Shown here one piece after another: positions 34,425-44,288 of a DNA stretch of 54,564 nucleotides. The DNA is taken from NCBI GenBank assembly GCA_003024175.1, contig MDYQ01000185.1, positions 1 to 54,564 of the forward strand, written 5' to 3'. The translations under genes and the position numbers were made by a program. The stretch is from Planoprotostelium fungivorum. Its lineage: Eukaryota > Evosea > Variosea > Cavosteliida > Cavosteliaceae. Numbering within the stretch: the stretch's first letter is position 1; every line of letters begins with the position of its first letter. The notes beneath the pieces were generated by a model. It saw nothing but the letters and a program-made list of their open reading frames with translations. It was not told where the DNA came from and ran no database searches.

Positions 34425-35233
34425 ATGTCAGAGTACTGGAAACGACTCACCGGAGAGCCTCAAGAGGAGGAGTCCATGATGGGCGAGCTGTCGAATGCTC
34501 TGTCGTTATCGTGGAAGCAGGTGAATCATCTACTCGATTTGATTTCTGAACCGTCACAGCGCCTTTACGGTTTTGGAATCTGCCTCGTAATCGGTCTCCT
34601 CTTCTGTCTACTGGTACATCTTCACGTTCATTTCGATTCATTTCCCCATCAAATCTTTATTGCCTCATCTATTCTCCAACATCACCCTCGTATCTTGCAT
34701 ATCACAGCACCATCGTCGATCTTGAGATCTTTGTGTCTTCACTCACCACTATCAGGCTTTTGGATTGGTCGTCATGGGTCTCGCTCTCATTCGACCAGCC
34801 GGCTTCGCCATAGCTTACACCATCGGTAACATCTGCGCTCTAGGATCGTGAGTTTTTATTCTTCATCTAGCACGAACTCATTCTTCTTCCAGTACCGTCT
34901 TCTTAGTGGGTCCCATGAGACAATTAAAGATGATGATGAAGCCGACTCGTATCATTGCAACCTTCATCTACCTGGCATCGCTCGCATTCACCTTGGTAGC
35001 CGCCTTCAAGGTGATTGGAAAATTCGTGCCTTTTTGACCGTCCATCAGTTGAAGATCGCTATCTTGGTGTTGATCTCAATCATCGTCCAGTTCTGTGCTC
35101 TCATCTGGTGAGTCTTGTCATCATCTCTCTTCTCCTTGATTGTGAATTGAAGGACAACAGGTATTGTCTGAGTTACATTCCATACGCTAGAATGTGTCTG
35201 AAGCACGCCTTCTCAGGGGTAGTATCTGTTTAA
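34425..35233 (+). CDS. SFT2: SFT2-family vesicle transport protein
   Basis: A four-helix Golgi membrane protein of the Got1/Sft2 group, linked to retrograde endosome-Golgi traffic. Begins MSEYWKRLTGEPQEEES. The helices are GFGICLVIGLLFCLLAFGLV, FAIAYTIGNICALGSTVFL, IIATFIYLASLAFTLVAAF and AILVLISIIVQFCALIWY. Family motifs STVFLVGPMRQLKMM and YCLSYIPYARMCLK are present. Six exons with short introns restore the frame throughout. Stop TAA 35231-35233 is directly followed by AATAAA (35234-35239). Confidence 0.92.
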
Positions 35234-35239
35234 AATAAA
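35234..35239 (+). terminator. Poly(A) signal directly after the SFT2 stop
   Basis: TAAAATAAAG: the hexamer starts on the base after TAA. Confidence 0.6.
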
Positions 35240-35536
35240 GAGGAACACATCGATATGTCGTGATGATGAGGAAGAAGACCGTTGCGTGCGAACAACGTTC
35301 TGTTGAGTGACTTCTCCGCATGGTACGTCGCAAAAGGCAATGGAGTGGAGGGCGTCTTATGGTGAACCGAGGAAACTGCTCGATGTGACATCGTGTGATC
35401 ACAGGAACACACTGTTATTCATCAGAAGAACAATTTGGTAGTTTCGTGAGAGTGATTCAACTGGCCAAACCAAGTTCATAGAGATCACATCATTTTCCTT
35501 CACACGAGATAAAATACCACGGACGTCACAGACGAC
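35234..35536. other. Intergenic SFT2 / lipase gene
   Basis: 303 bp. Only the SFT2 poly(A) signal and the presumed lipase promoter; no other feature seen. Confidence 0.5.
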
Positions 35537-38500
35537 ATGGCTTACAACCCGCCAGCAGAGCATCAGACACCAGCCCATCGCATGGAGGATTATAGAGAAG
35601 GGTCTCTCAACAATTCTGCCAGGGACAATTCACCCAGTGTGTCTCCAGCTTCTAATCATTCGATGATTTACGCAGTGCACAGGCACGCAACGTCCAGATT
35701 CTCCACCGGACGGTATCACCGATGAGAAGCTTATACCAGTCGTTTTTATTCCCGGTCTGAAGGGAAGTTCTCTCTATAGCAAGGAGGGAAGGAAGATATG
35801 GATCAACAAGATGCAGGTGATGTGATCCACGAACACGTGTTTCGTCTCTGAAGAGATGCACAGGCTTTGGGTTTAGACAATCCGAGATTGGATCTCCCAT
35901 TGGAATGGTATAAAGTCGATGACGATCCAGATGATCCGGACGGCCACCTTCTATGGCGTCAACGCTCTGATGGTGTCAGAGCTGGCAAAGTCATCAAACA
36001 GATGCTGAAGGTGAGATCTTGCGTCACCATTCTACACGTGTAGACCAGACATCTGCAGGTTTCCATCTACCGTAACTTTATGAACGACGTGAAAGCTAAG
36101 GGAAGACCTTTCTACGAGTTCGCTTACGATTGGAGGAGGGATTGCAACGAAGGTGACGTCTTCACTTTCTAATGACGTTCATCTCCTGACGATGTTACAG
36201 CCGCCCACCTTCTCTCGAAAAAACTGTTGGCCATTTACGAACAGCACAGAGTACCCATACAGGTGAGTCCATCTACAACGTTGTAGATGATGTAACGTGA
36301 CATCATCACCAGGTCGTATCACACAGCATGGGAGGCCTCATCACCTACGCTGTCGTCAACGATCCGAAATTCACCCATTTATTCCACAGCGCTCTCTTCG
36401 TCGGTGCGTTTCACTCTACAACGTTGTAGATCGAGCCATTTCAGGTTGTCCCTTCAGTCAGGAGATCACATTTCTCGAGTACATGCACGCCGGTCAGCCA
36501 GAGGGTGAACCGTCCATCTACAACGCTTCATTCGAATGAGATCATCCAGGTCTGAACACTGAAATTTTGAGTCCACAAGTCTTGTTCACGTGTGGGTCTG
36601 CTGGTGTCTTTTATCCATTTCCGGACAATCCGAAAGTGTACGGCTATAAGGACAGAACGCACAGACCTAGACAGTACATGCCTAGTCCGGAGTGAGTTGG
36701 CAGGTTGTAGATGGAGCTGATCGGCTCAGGGTGATGACGGATAGGAGTGATGAGGAGTTGGAGCAGCAGAGAAAATTCATGGAAGAATATCCGTGGCTGA
36801 CTATCTACGACGTGAGAATCATCACCATCACACCACAACCACAACACGATCACATCACGATCACTGACACGATCACATCATGATACGATCACTGACACGA
36901 TCACATCGTGATACGATCACTGACACGATCACATCATGACACGATCTCATCTGACATCAGATCGACTTCTACAGTCCAGAAGACTGGCTGAGGCACAAGA
37001 TCGGCATCTACTCCATCGACTACGAAAATCTTCCCTGGAAGCTTCCCCCCAACACAACCCCCGAACAAGTCCGCGAAGTCCTCTTCGAGCACCAGAGGAG
37101 AGCCCTCCACCAGTGTTGCCACTTCCGGTAGATACCATCCATCTACAACCCGCCATCTTGACATACCGTAGATCCCGATTGAGATTTAATCCTGACATCG
37201 CATATCCACCGATGGCTGTTTTGAGAACGAGCAATGTTCCCACATTGTCTCGTGTTCTGAAGAATGGACCGAAGAGCGTGAGAGGTTACGATTTCGAGAG
37301 TCTTCCAAAGAGTGACGGAGACGGAAGGGTCGTCGCGTCTGCCACTCTATTACCCAGGGGTGAGTTGTTACGTACGCACGTACGTGATACGTACGGTGTA
37401 CGTATCGTCTGAGAGTGAGGATTGATGGTGGATGTCAGGTGTACCGCACGTTGTCTACACTTGTAAATTGGATCACACGTTTCAAATGAATGATCCGAAT
37501 ATCATCAAGATTTTGTCCATTCTAACCAGCCACGGTGGTGACCCCAGGTGACGATCTACAACGCGCCAGTGAGAACTCATGGAGATTTCAGGTGGTTCGA
37601 GAAACCAACGAAGACGGAGGAATTAGAATCGAAGACGTTACTCTCAGATTACATCAAAAAGTTTAAATCTTTAGAATTGAGACCATTCAGGAGGAAAAGT
37701 CAGGGAAATCTCCCACCCACCAGCCCACCGAAGGAGAGGAAGAAGGTACGTTCTTGGAGATGCCGAAATTCACGCGAAATTTCAGGGTGATTCGCTGAGG
37801 AGTCCACCGATGGACGTGGAAGCAGATCCCAATACCGTCGTTCTACAACTTTTGTCGAAGCTGAGCAGCGAGCACAAGGAAGCGGCTAAATTTAGAGCCG
37901 AGATGAGAAAGAACATGGAATCCATGCAGAATACCATCAACCAATTGACGCAGGTGAGCGTTGTAGATGGATAGTTCGGTGAACGATCGAAACAGGACCG
38001 AGCGAGGGACTTTGATTCATCTACAACGAGTGATTACTTCACGAATCGCCCGAGGATTCGCAGTTTAGACAACTTTCTCATTCAATCAGTAGAAGAAGTG
38101 TGCAACAAGGTACGTCTATTTAGAAAGTCTACATCTCACTTGCCGTTACGTTGTGTTGAAACGATAACACAGGTGGAAGGAATATTGAAGAGGATGAGTG
38201 AGGGAGATCTAAAGTCTTTCAATACGAGTGGCCTGAAGGCACTCGTATTATCCCAGTGCGGAAAAATAGAGGACCACCTCCAATGTACCTTGATGACGGG
38301 AAAGAAGATCGACATGTCCGATGGATCTACAACGAACGTGGACTTGTACGCTGAGGTGATCGTCCCACGCTATCTCTCTCTGACATCTTTCAGACGAGAG
38401 GAGTGGTCCTGTTATTGAACCTCTCTTACATCCCCTTCATAGAAGGAACAGACACCGACATGAGCAGGGTGATAGGACGAGAATGTTCTATAGCTGACGC

Positions 38501-38695
38501 GTTCAGATCGCTAGAGACATGGAGAACGTCAGAGAGAGGAGCCTGACGATGCTGGAGAACAGCGCCAGGCAGGCGGCAGAGTTACCAGCCAACATAGGGA
38601 GGCAGGTCATCGTGGTGGTAGCCGTCGATCGATCGGTGGCCTACAGCAGCACCTTCTTAGACCCACACGTTCACCCCGCTGTACATCAAGATTAA
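35537..38695 (+). CDS. LCAT-family phospholipase/acyltransferase with C-terminal coiled-coil extension
   Basis: N-terminus MAYNPPAEHQTPAHRMED, then the alpha/beta-hydrolase core: IPVVFIPGLKGSSLYS (oxyanion region), YEFAYDWRRDCNE, nucleophile elbow VVSHSMGGLITY, Asp in SDGDGRVV, and His in KLDHTFQMNDPNIIKIL. A full Ser-Asp-His triad is therefore visible. The core lacks a signal peptide or TM, unlike secreted LCAT, so it may be cytosolic. After the lipase the frame continues through clean GTGAG introns into about 300 extra residues: WFEKPTKTEELESKTLLSDY, a proline-rich linker, a predicted coiled coil (SSEHKEAAKFRAEMRKNMES) and a conserved-looking end (VVVAVDRSVAYSSTFLDP). The extension is unrecognised. 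That it is one gene is inferred from phase; two fused gene models cannot be excluded. Confidence 0.8.
36270..36289. repeat. 20-bp perfect palindrome in a lipase intron
   Basis: CATCTACAACGTTGTAGATG is its own reverse complement and could form a hairpin or cruciform. It is the full form of a half-word found many times in the window. Confidence 0.9.
36415..36430. repeat. 16-bp palindrome in the next lipase intron
   Basis: TCTACAACGTTGTAGA, the same core as 36270-36289. Confidence 0.9.
36843..36953. repeat. Tandem repeat of ~29-31 bp in a lipase intron
   Basis: Units of the type ACACGATCACATCATGATAC plus GATCACTG repeat three to four times, making this intron much longer than its neighbours. 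Confidence 0.8.
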
Positions 38696-38828
38696 ATATG
38701 TAATCAGTTCATCTGCATCTCTTCTCTTCCGAATCATTTCTCACTCGGAGGGTATAAATTCCTTTTGCCCAGCTCCGACAAATGAAGCCTCCCATATGCA
38801 TTTGGGCAATTGGTCGGCCAAACACGAA

Positions 38829-38910
38829 GCATCTTTGGCCGAGTTGGTTAAGGCGCCGTCTTAAGGCGGCGGTTCCTTCGGGAGCATGGGTTCAAGTCCC
38901 ATAGGATGCA
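38829..38910 (+). tRNA. tRNA-Leu(AAG), second copy
   Basis: 82 nt, identical as read to 5398-5479. About 15 bp of 5' flank (TCGGCCAAACACGAA) and the TCATCTTTT 3' flank are shared too. Confidence 0.95.
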
Positions 38911-39364
38911 TCATCTTTTGTGATATCACTCGAAATTATCGTTTTATTCTTTTTAGGTCGTGGTTTCCGTTAATTTGAGATCGACACGATCGGTGACGAT
39001 TGCCTGATCATCTTCAAACACATTCTATCTCCATCAGATTCATATTGTCTCTTTCACTGGCGATGCTGAGGTGGAGATTGAAATGATTCCATGCTGGAAT
39101 TCTCCCGTCACCGCAGAGACAGCTTTTCCTTTCGGCGTGGCAGTTCACTTCTTTGCCGCCATCTGCCGAATTAGTGTTGTTAGCGTCATCGTCATCAGTG
39201 ACGGTGCTCTCCTTTGCTGTATCGATAAGAATGAAGATATCGGTAGAGCCGATCGTAGAAGATGAGTCTGTCTGGTCGAGCAGACACCAAACACGTGATC
39301 ATCATCTCCTCTCTCTCTGTGTGACTGCAAGATGAAGCCGATTTTCGAGGGACACATCTCATCA
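38911..39364. other. Intergenic tRNA-Leu / coiled-coil kinase 3' end
   Basis: 454 bp. Short open frames on both strands look like chance; no gene supported. Confidence 0.5.
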
Positions 39365-42300
39365 TCATCTTCTATTCGACGTCGATAGCATGTCCCAAAA
39401 CTTAGATTCCTTCTGTCCAGCAGCGTTTGGTCCTTCACAAGTTTCCGCATGCTCTTGTATCTTGTGGGAGGATACAAAGCCACAGCCCATGGGGCACTGT
39501 CTGAGTCCAGTGAAGTGCATGAGGTGCTCTAACGTCTGTCGGTCTTCATCTCTCTGCCGAATGGCCTCAGCCAGCCTCGAGTGCATGTCATTCCTCTCTT
39601 CTTCCCACTCGAATGCGACTCTCTGTAGCCTCTCTTCGTGTAAGATCAATTGATGCTCTGCCAGAGACTTTTGCTCCTGATGGATGAATCAATTTTGGTT
39701 CGTTGTAGATGAAGTTCACCATGGCCTCGACTAGACCCTCTGACATATTGTCTTGTGTCTCATTCAATTGCGACCTCAGCCTCTCCACTTGTCGGTTCAA
39801 CTCCAAATTGACTTTCTGCAGGCTGGCCATGTGTGAATCGTGAGCCATTCTCTCTTCTTTCCACTCCCTCTCCTTCTTCTTCCATTTTTCTTCTGATTCC
39901 AGGTGTCGTGATTGCACTTGTGAATGTTCTCTCTTCTCTTTGTCGTGTGCCGTGGTCAGCAGATTGAGTTGTGACACTTGTTCCTTTGATTCGGATAATT
40001 GTCTCGTAAGATTCTGTGAGAGTTCAGGCAGTGTGGAGGCGGTGGACCCACTTCAACTTGAGATTGGAGGACTGAAATCTGCGACTTCGACTCCGCGAGC
40101 AGCTCTTGCTGACGGAGAATATTCCTCGAAATTTCCTCGAAATTTCTCTCCTCGTCTCTCGTCTTCTTGTCGACATCACTGTCGACAATGTGTAGCATCC
40201 TTCCCACGTTGTACCTCGAATTTTCTCTGAAATCTTTCCTCCTCTTCATCTCAGCTCGCAGTTCATCGTGTGATGGTACTACGTCTAATAATTTTCCCTC
40301 TATTTTCTTGATAAATTTTCCGAGAAGTTTCATCCTCTCTTCTCTGTCGTGCATCTGCTGTAAGAGTTGTTGGTTGTTGTTTCTCATGTGTAACATGGTG
40401 CGAATGTGATGGACGTTCCTTTGCTGGAGAGGATGAGCATCTGCAACGGTGTAGATGAAGTGGATCCCACCTTTCGGTTGACTAAACTGACGTAGGACTT
40501 GTAGATGGAGGCACAACCTTCTTCTGATCTCTCTAACGAGTCACAGTGATGATATACCACAGCTGAAAATCGATAAATGAAAGGATGAATCATGATATAG
40601 ATATCGTTCTACAATTCGTCAGCTCACCTTCTACTTCTCCGCCATTCTTCCATCTGTCTTCAATCTACAACGATCTCAGCTCCACGCATCGTGACACAAC
40701 GTTCACCATGTTCTTTCTGTCCCTTCTACACTTTTGTAGATCGTTCTCCAAATGATCCAATATCTGTTTGAATTGACTCCTCTTCCTATTCTCTTCCTCC
40801 ATCGATGTTCCAGACTGTCTCCTCCCGTTCGTCACTTCACTTCTCAGCTGAGTCCACTGTCCCAAACTATCGAAAGCTGCCAGGAGATTTGCTGAAATTT
40901 CGTGTTACGTACGATAAGATGAGGGAGATCACATCGTTGATTGCGGATGGCGTTGTAGATGTCTTGAATCTCTTGTGGTGATTCTATGATGTCCCACAGT
41001 GTCTTCCGATGAGTCCCAATCAACTGAGGTTCCAGCGGTGTTTCTTTCAACTTGAAGATGTCATCCGTTGACATCTTCAAGTTGAAACCCACCGAATCGA
41101 CGATGGTGTTGTAGTGAGTGAGGATGTACGAAGCTTTCTTGTCCAAATCTGTAAACGATCGAGTCTGACTCGTTTTCGCGGCTTCCAATCGATCTTGAAG
41201 CTCGAGATAGCTTCAGTCACCTCTTCCATCGATTGTCTCACCCTCTTGATGTTCTCCGATAATACACCCAACCCCACTCTCTGTTGATCTACAACGACGG
41301 CCGTAGATCGATGGGCTGAGGCATGAAAGTTTGCGTTCTTCTGCAACCTTTCTAATCTCTCACAGCAGAGTGACATCCATCTGACCCCTTCACTGACGTT
41401 GACGGGGTGGGGTGGTGGTGGTATTCGTATCGAGTTTTCCGGGAGATTTCCTTGTACGTCGGGTTTCGGATTGACGTCCGATTCCGGCTGTGGACGTGTC
41501 ATCTACAACGTTGTGTGATATCGCGTGTGATATCGTGATGGTGGTCCTCACGTTGAAGTGGAAGAGGATAACAGCTCCCTTACTATTCTTCAGATTTTCT
41601 TCGTTCTCACGATTCAATTCTGAACCTCGACCGTCGTCTAATAATAGAATATCATATCTATCCTTCCATTGCGATATCTTCGTTACGATATCATCCAGAC
41701 TATCGTTCCGTCGGTATTCACATTTCCGAGAATTTTCACCTGAAATGAAACGGAATTTTCTCTACCTCTCCCTCCTCTGCCTTCAATAGGCTCCTCTCGT
41801 TTCTACACAAGAAAGGATGAACCTTCAGCTGTTGTAGATTGATCCTCTTATTCGGCTCCACTTGCAGTAACTGATGGACGAGAGACAGACAATTCTTACT
41901 CATAACACTCTGCACCGCAGGGGGCAACGATATCGAACGCTGGTGGAGGGTCAGGAGCGGCTCTGAACATTTCGAGAAAATTCTCACTCGGTGGGCCTCC
42001 TTGAGGTCTACGTTGGTGCGAAAAGGCTTCTGAGCGGTGATCATCTCGAAGATGATGAGACCGAGGGACCACAGATCAGCTCGTGTGTCGTATCCTTCAC
42101 CCCTCGCTAATTCAGGTGCCTGATACATAGTAAGTACCGAGCTGATGATGATGATGGTGATGGTGATCGCGTCATGTCAGGCGATGAAGAGAAGACCACC
42201 ATGTAGTAGGGTGTTCCTAGAACAGATTTGACCATCTCTCCCACTTCAAAAGTCCTCGATAGACCGAAATCTATGACGATCATGAACATCATACACATCA

Positions 42301-43185
42301 GATCTCTGCAAATTCTCACCGCAGATCTTTAAATCAGCCGTCGAGATATCGTGAGATGTCATCAGTACCTACGATCGTCACCGACACGGACATCATGATC
42401 GTCTTACGTTTGCTGGTTTCAGATCCCTGTGGACGATCCCCTCTTGAGCGAGATAGCCCAGAGCAGAAGTCAATTGGGTCACGCACCGTGACAGTTGCAC
42501 TTCGTCGACTGGCTCCTTCTTCTCTAAAAAAGTTTGAAGACTGCCGCCTGCACACATTTCCATGATGATGAAAACGTATTCTTCTCTGGTATATTCTCTT
42601 GTCTGTGAGAGATTAGATCTCAAATGGTGTGGAGGTCGATGTCGAACACACCAGGATGTCATAAACGCAGACGATGTTCGGGTGTCTTAATCTTCTCAAT
42701 ATTCTCTTCTCGCTCTCGTGATAATGTCTCGTCTTGTCGTCGGGTATGCGCGAACAATCGATGACTTTGACGGCGACCTATCGACCCATCAACACAGACT
42801 CGTCTTCTAGATTCACCTTCTGCTCTGGATCGGCCGCACTATAACCCTCTAAAACTTGTGCGAAACTTCCTCTTCCAATGATTCGGCCGCTGCAACGAAA
42901 TGGACCTGACCTGAGAGTCAATATGTGGTTCACCAACTCTCACTCACCCAGATCGATGTATTCCACTCGAACCTGCAATAATGTCCCCTGTGCCGTACGG
43001 AGGAAATCGTGATGGTCTTCCACTTTATAATCGATCGACTTCGAAGAGTTACGAATGTGAAGACAAGATGGAGGCAATGGTAGACGAAGGTGGTGTTTCA
43101 GTACTTGTCTTAGGTCTGACTCCCGCTGAGGGACTGGGAGAGAATCCACAGGTCGATCATCGTATTGGTACCATAGAGTTGTCAT
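39365..43185 (-). CDS. Protein kinase with ubiquitin-like segments, long coiled coil and C-terminal zinc finger
   Basis: An N-terminal ~80-residue module (MTTLWYQYDDRPVDS...LLQVRVEYIDLG) looks like a PB1/ubiquitin-like fold. The kinase follows: IIGRGSFAQVL, VAVKVIDCSR, FIIMEMCAGGSLQTF, GIVHRDLKPANV, IDFGLSRTFEVGEMVKSVLG, TPYYMYQAPELARG, RADLWSLGLIIFEMITAQ. All catalytic residues are present, and it is ULK/NEK-like by eye. A second segment (DDIVTKISQWKDRYDILLLD...KGAVILFHFN) resembles the ubiquitin-like domain after TBK1/IKK kinases. Then comes a very long coiled coil (LENDLQKCRRDRKN, SEEKWKKKEREWKEERMAHD). The C-terminal finger is LRQCPMGCGFVSSHKIQEHA-ETCEG. Exon joins keep phase across the kinase/coiled-coil border, so I treat it as one gene. 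A role like TBK1 or ATG1/ATG11 is speculation. Confidence 0.75.
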
Positions 43186-43450
43186 GTGACCTCTCTTGGT
43201 GTAATCATCCGCGTCCCAAACGTGCGCTACTGTTTACAAAGCCTCAAATATTTGGGCTGAATGCCAGACGAACCGTCTAAACCACCACGTCGATGAACAG
43301 CCAAAGACACGAGCACAGAGAAGTTCGATTAAGTTCGGTCGTTTTGGATGAGAAGGCACCATCTGATGGAGATTTTGATCTGAAAGCAATCAAATTTTCT
43401 CCTATTTTTCATCTTGTTGACGGTATCACATCATCACAAACACGAAAACT
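43186..43450. promoter_or_regulatory. Divergent promoter (kinase / C2 protein)
   Basis: 265 bp between outward-facing ATGs. Includes TTAAGTTCGG and GTTGACGG stretches; no defined element. Confidence 0.35.
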
Positions 43451-44190
43451 ATGACGTCCACGAATATGATGACTCCTGGATTATATGGACAGCACTTTCC
43501 CACCTTCTACCATAATGTGAGTTCTCATCGAAATGTTTCGATGTTGACGTCAATCTTCGAAAGGTACAAGCTCGTCCACAGATGCAAGAGGTAGAGCAAT
43601 CGTCTCTTGTCGCAGAAGAAGTTCCAAAGTTGGTGCACATTCCCGTCGTACCACCTAACAATGCTGGTTTCTTAGAGATCACAGCCAACGCTCACAGTCT
43701 TGCCAGAAAGGACGTTTTCACAAAGAGTGATCCCTATCTCATGTGAACGACGTCAAAGAGGCCGTTCGCATTGTTGACACTCACAGGCTGATGAGAGCTG
43801 ATGGAGAGGTCCTCTACAAGACAGAAGTTATCATGAACAATCATGAGCCTCAATGGAAGCCTTTTCGTGTCCCTCTATCTCTTCTCGATGAAACCCTCTT
43901 GATCGAGGTATGAGACGCTTTCATTACCGATCCAATAACCCATTGTAGGTTTGGGATTATGATCGTCATAAAGACGATTTCATCGGGCGCGCGAGGGTGA
44001 GATCTTCTCATCATGTCCATCTCTAATCATTGCAGTTGAATCTGGGCGATCTGATGGCGGGTGGTTCTTGGAAATTGACGAACGGTCGATTCCACAGTGA
44101 GATTAGATCTAATCATCTTCCACTCATCCTCCAATAGTCCAAAGACCAGGGGTCGTGACCATATCCAAAGTCGAAGAGATCAGAAATTGA
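43451..44190 (+). CDS. C2-domain protein (Ca2+/phospholipid binding)
   Basis: Starts MTSTNMMTPGLYGQHFPTFY. After a linker comes a single C2 domain with copine-like spacing: FLEITANAHSLARKD (beta 1), TKSDPYLM (first Ca2+ Asp pair), LYKTEVIMNNHEPQWKPF, LLIEVWDYDRHKDDFIGRAR (second Asp set) and LNLGDLMAGGSWKLTNG. The Asp residues expected to bind Ca2+ are present. The protein ends ISKVEEIRN after a 41-nt intron. Five introns in 740 bp. TGA at 44188-44190 overlaps AATAAA (44190-44195). Likely recruits to membranes on Ca2+ rise; partners unknown. Confidence 0.82.
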
Positions 44191-44195
44191 ATAAA
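44190..44195 (+). terminator. Poly(A) signal overlapping the C2-gene stop
   Basis: In TGAATAAATC the last base of the TGA codon is the first base of AATAAA. Confidence 0.6.
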
Positions 44196-44282
44196 TCATG
44201 TACATATCCATCTCATTCGTCATCATCATAACACATCGCCATCAACCAGAAGAACTGAATTCAGTCTTCTCTATCATTTGTA

Positions 44283-44288
44283 TTTATT
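44283..44288 (-). terminator. Poly(A) signal overlapping the stop of the 45723 gene
   Basis: On the minus strand the end reads TCGTAAATAAATAC, so AATAAA begins with the last base of the TAA stop codon. Confidence 0.6.

Noticed and set aside
39145-39483. 112-codon minus frame near the 3' end of the coiled-coil kinase
   Set aside because: Overlaps the zinc-finger exon in another frame; composition is Ser/Arg-rich noise.
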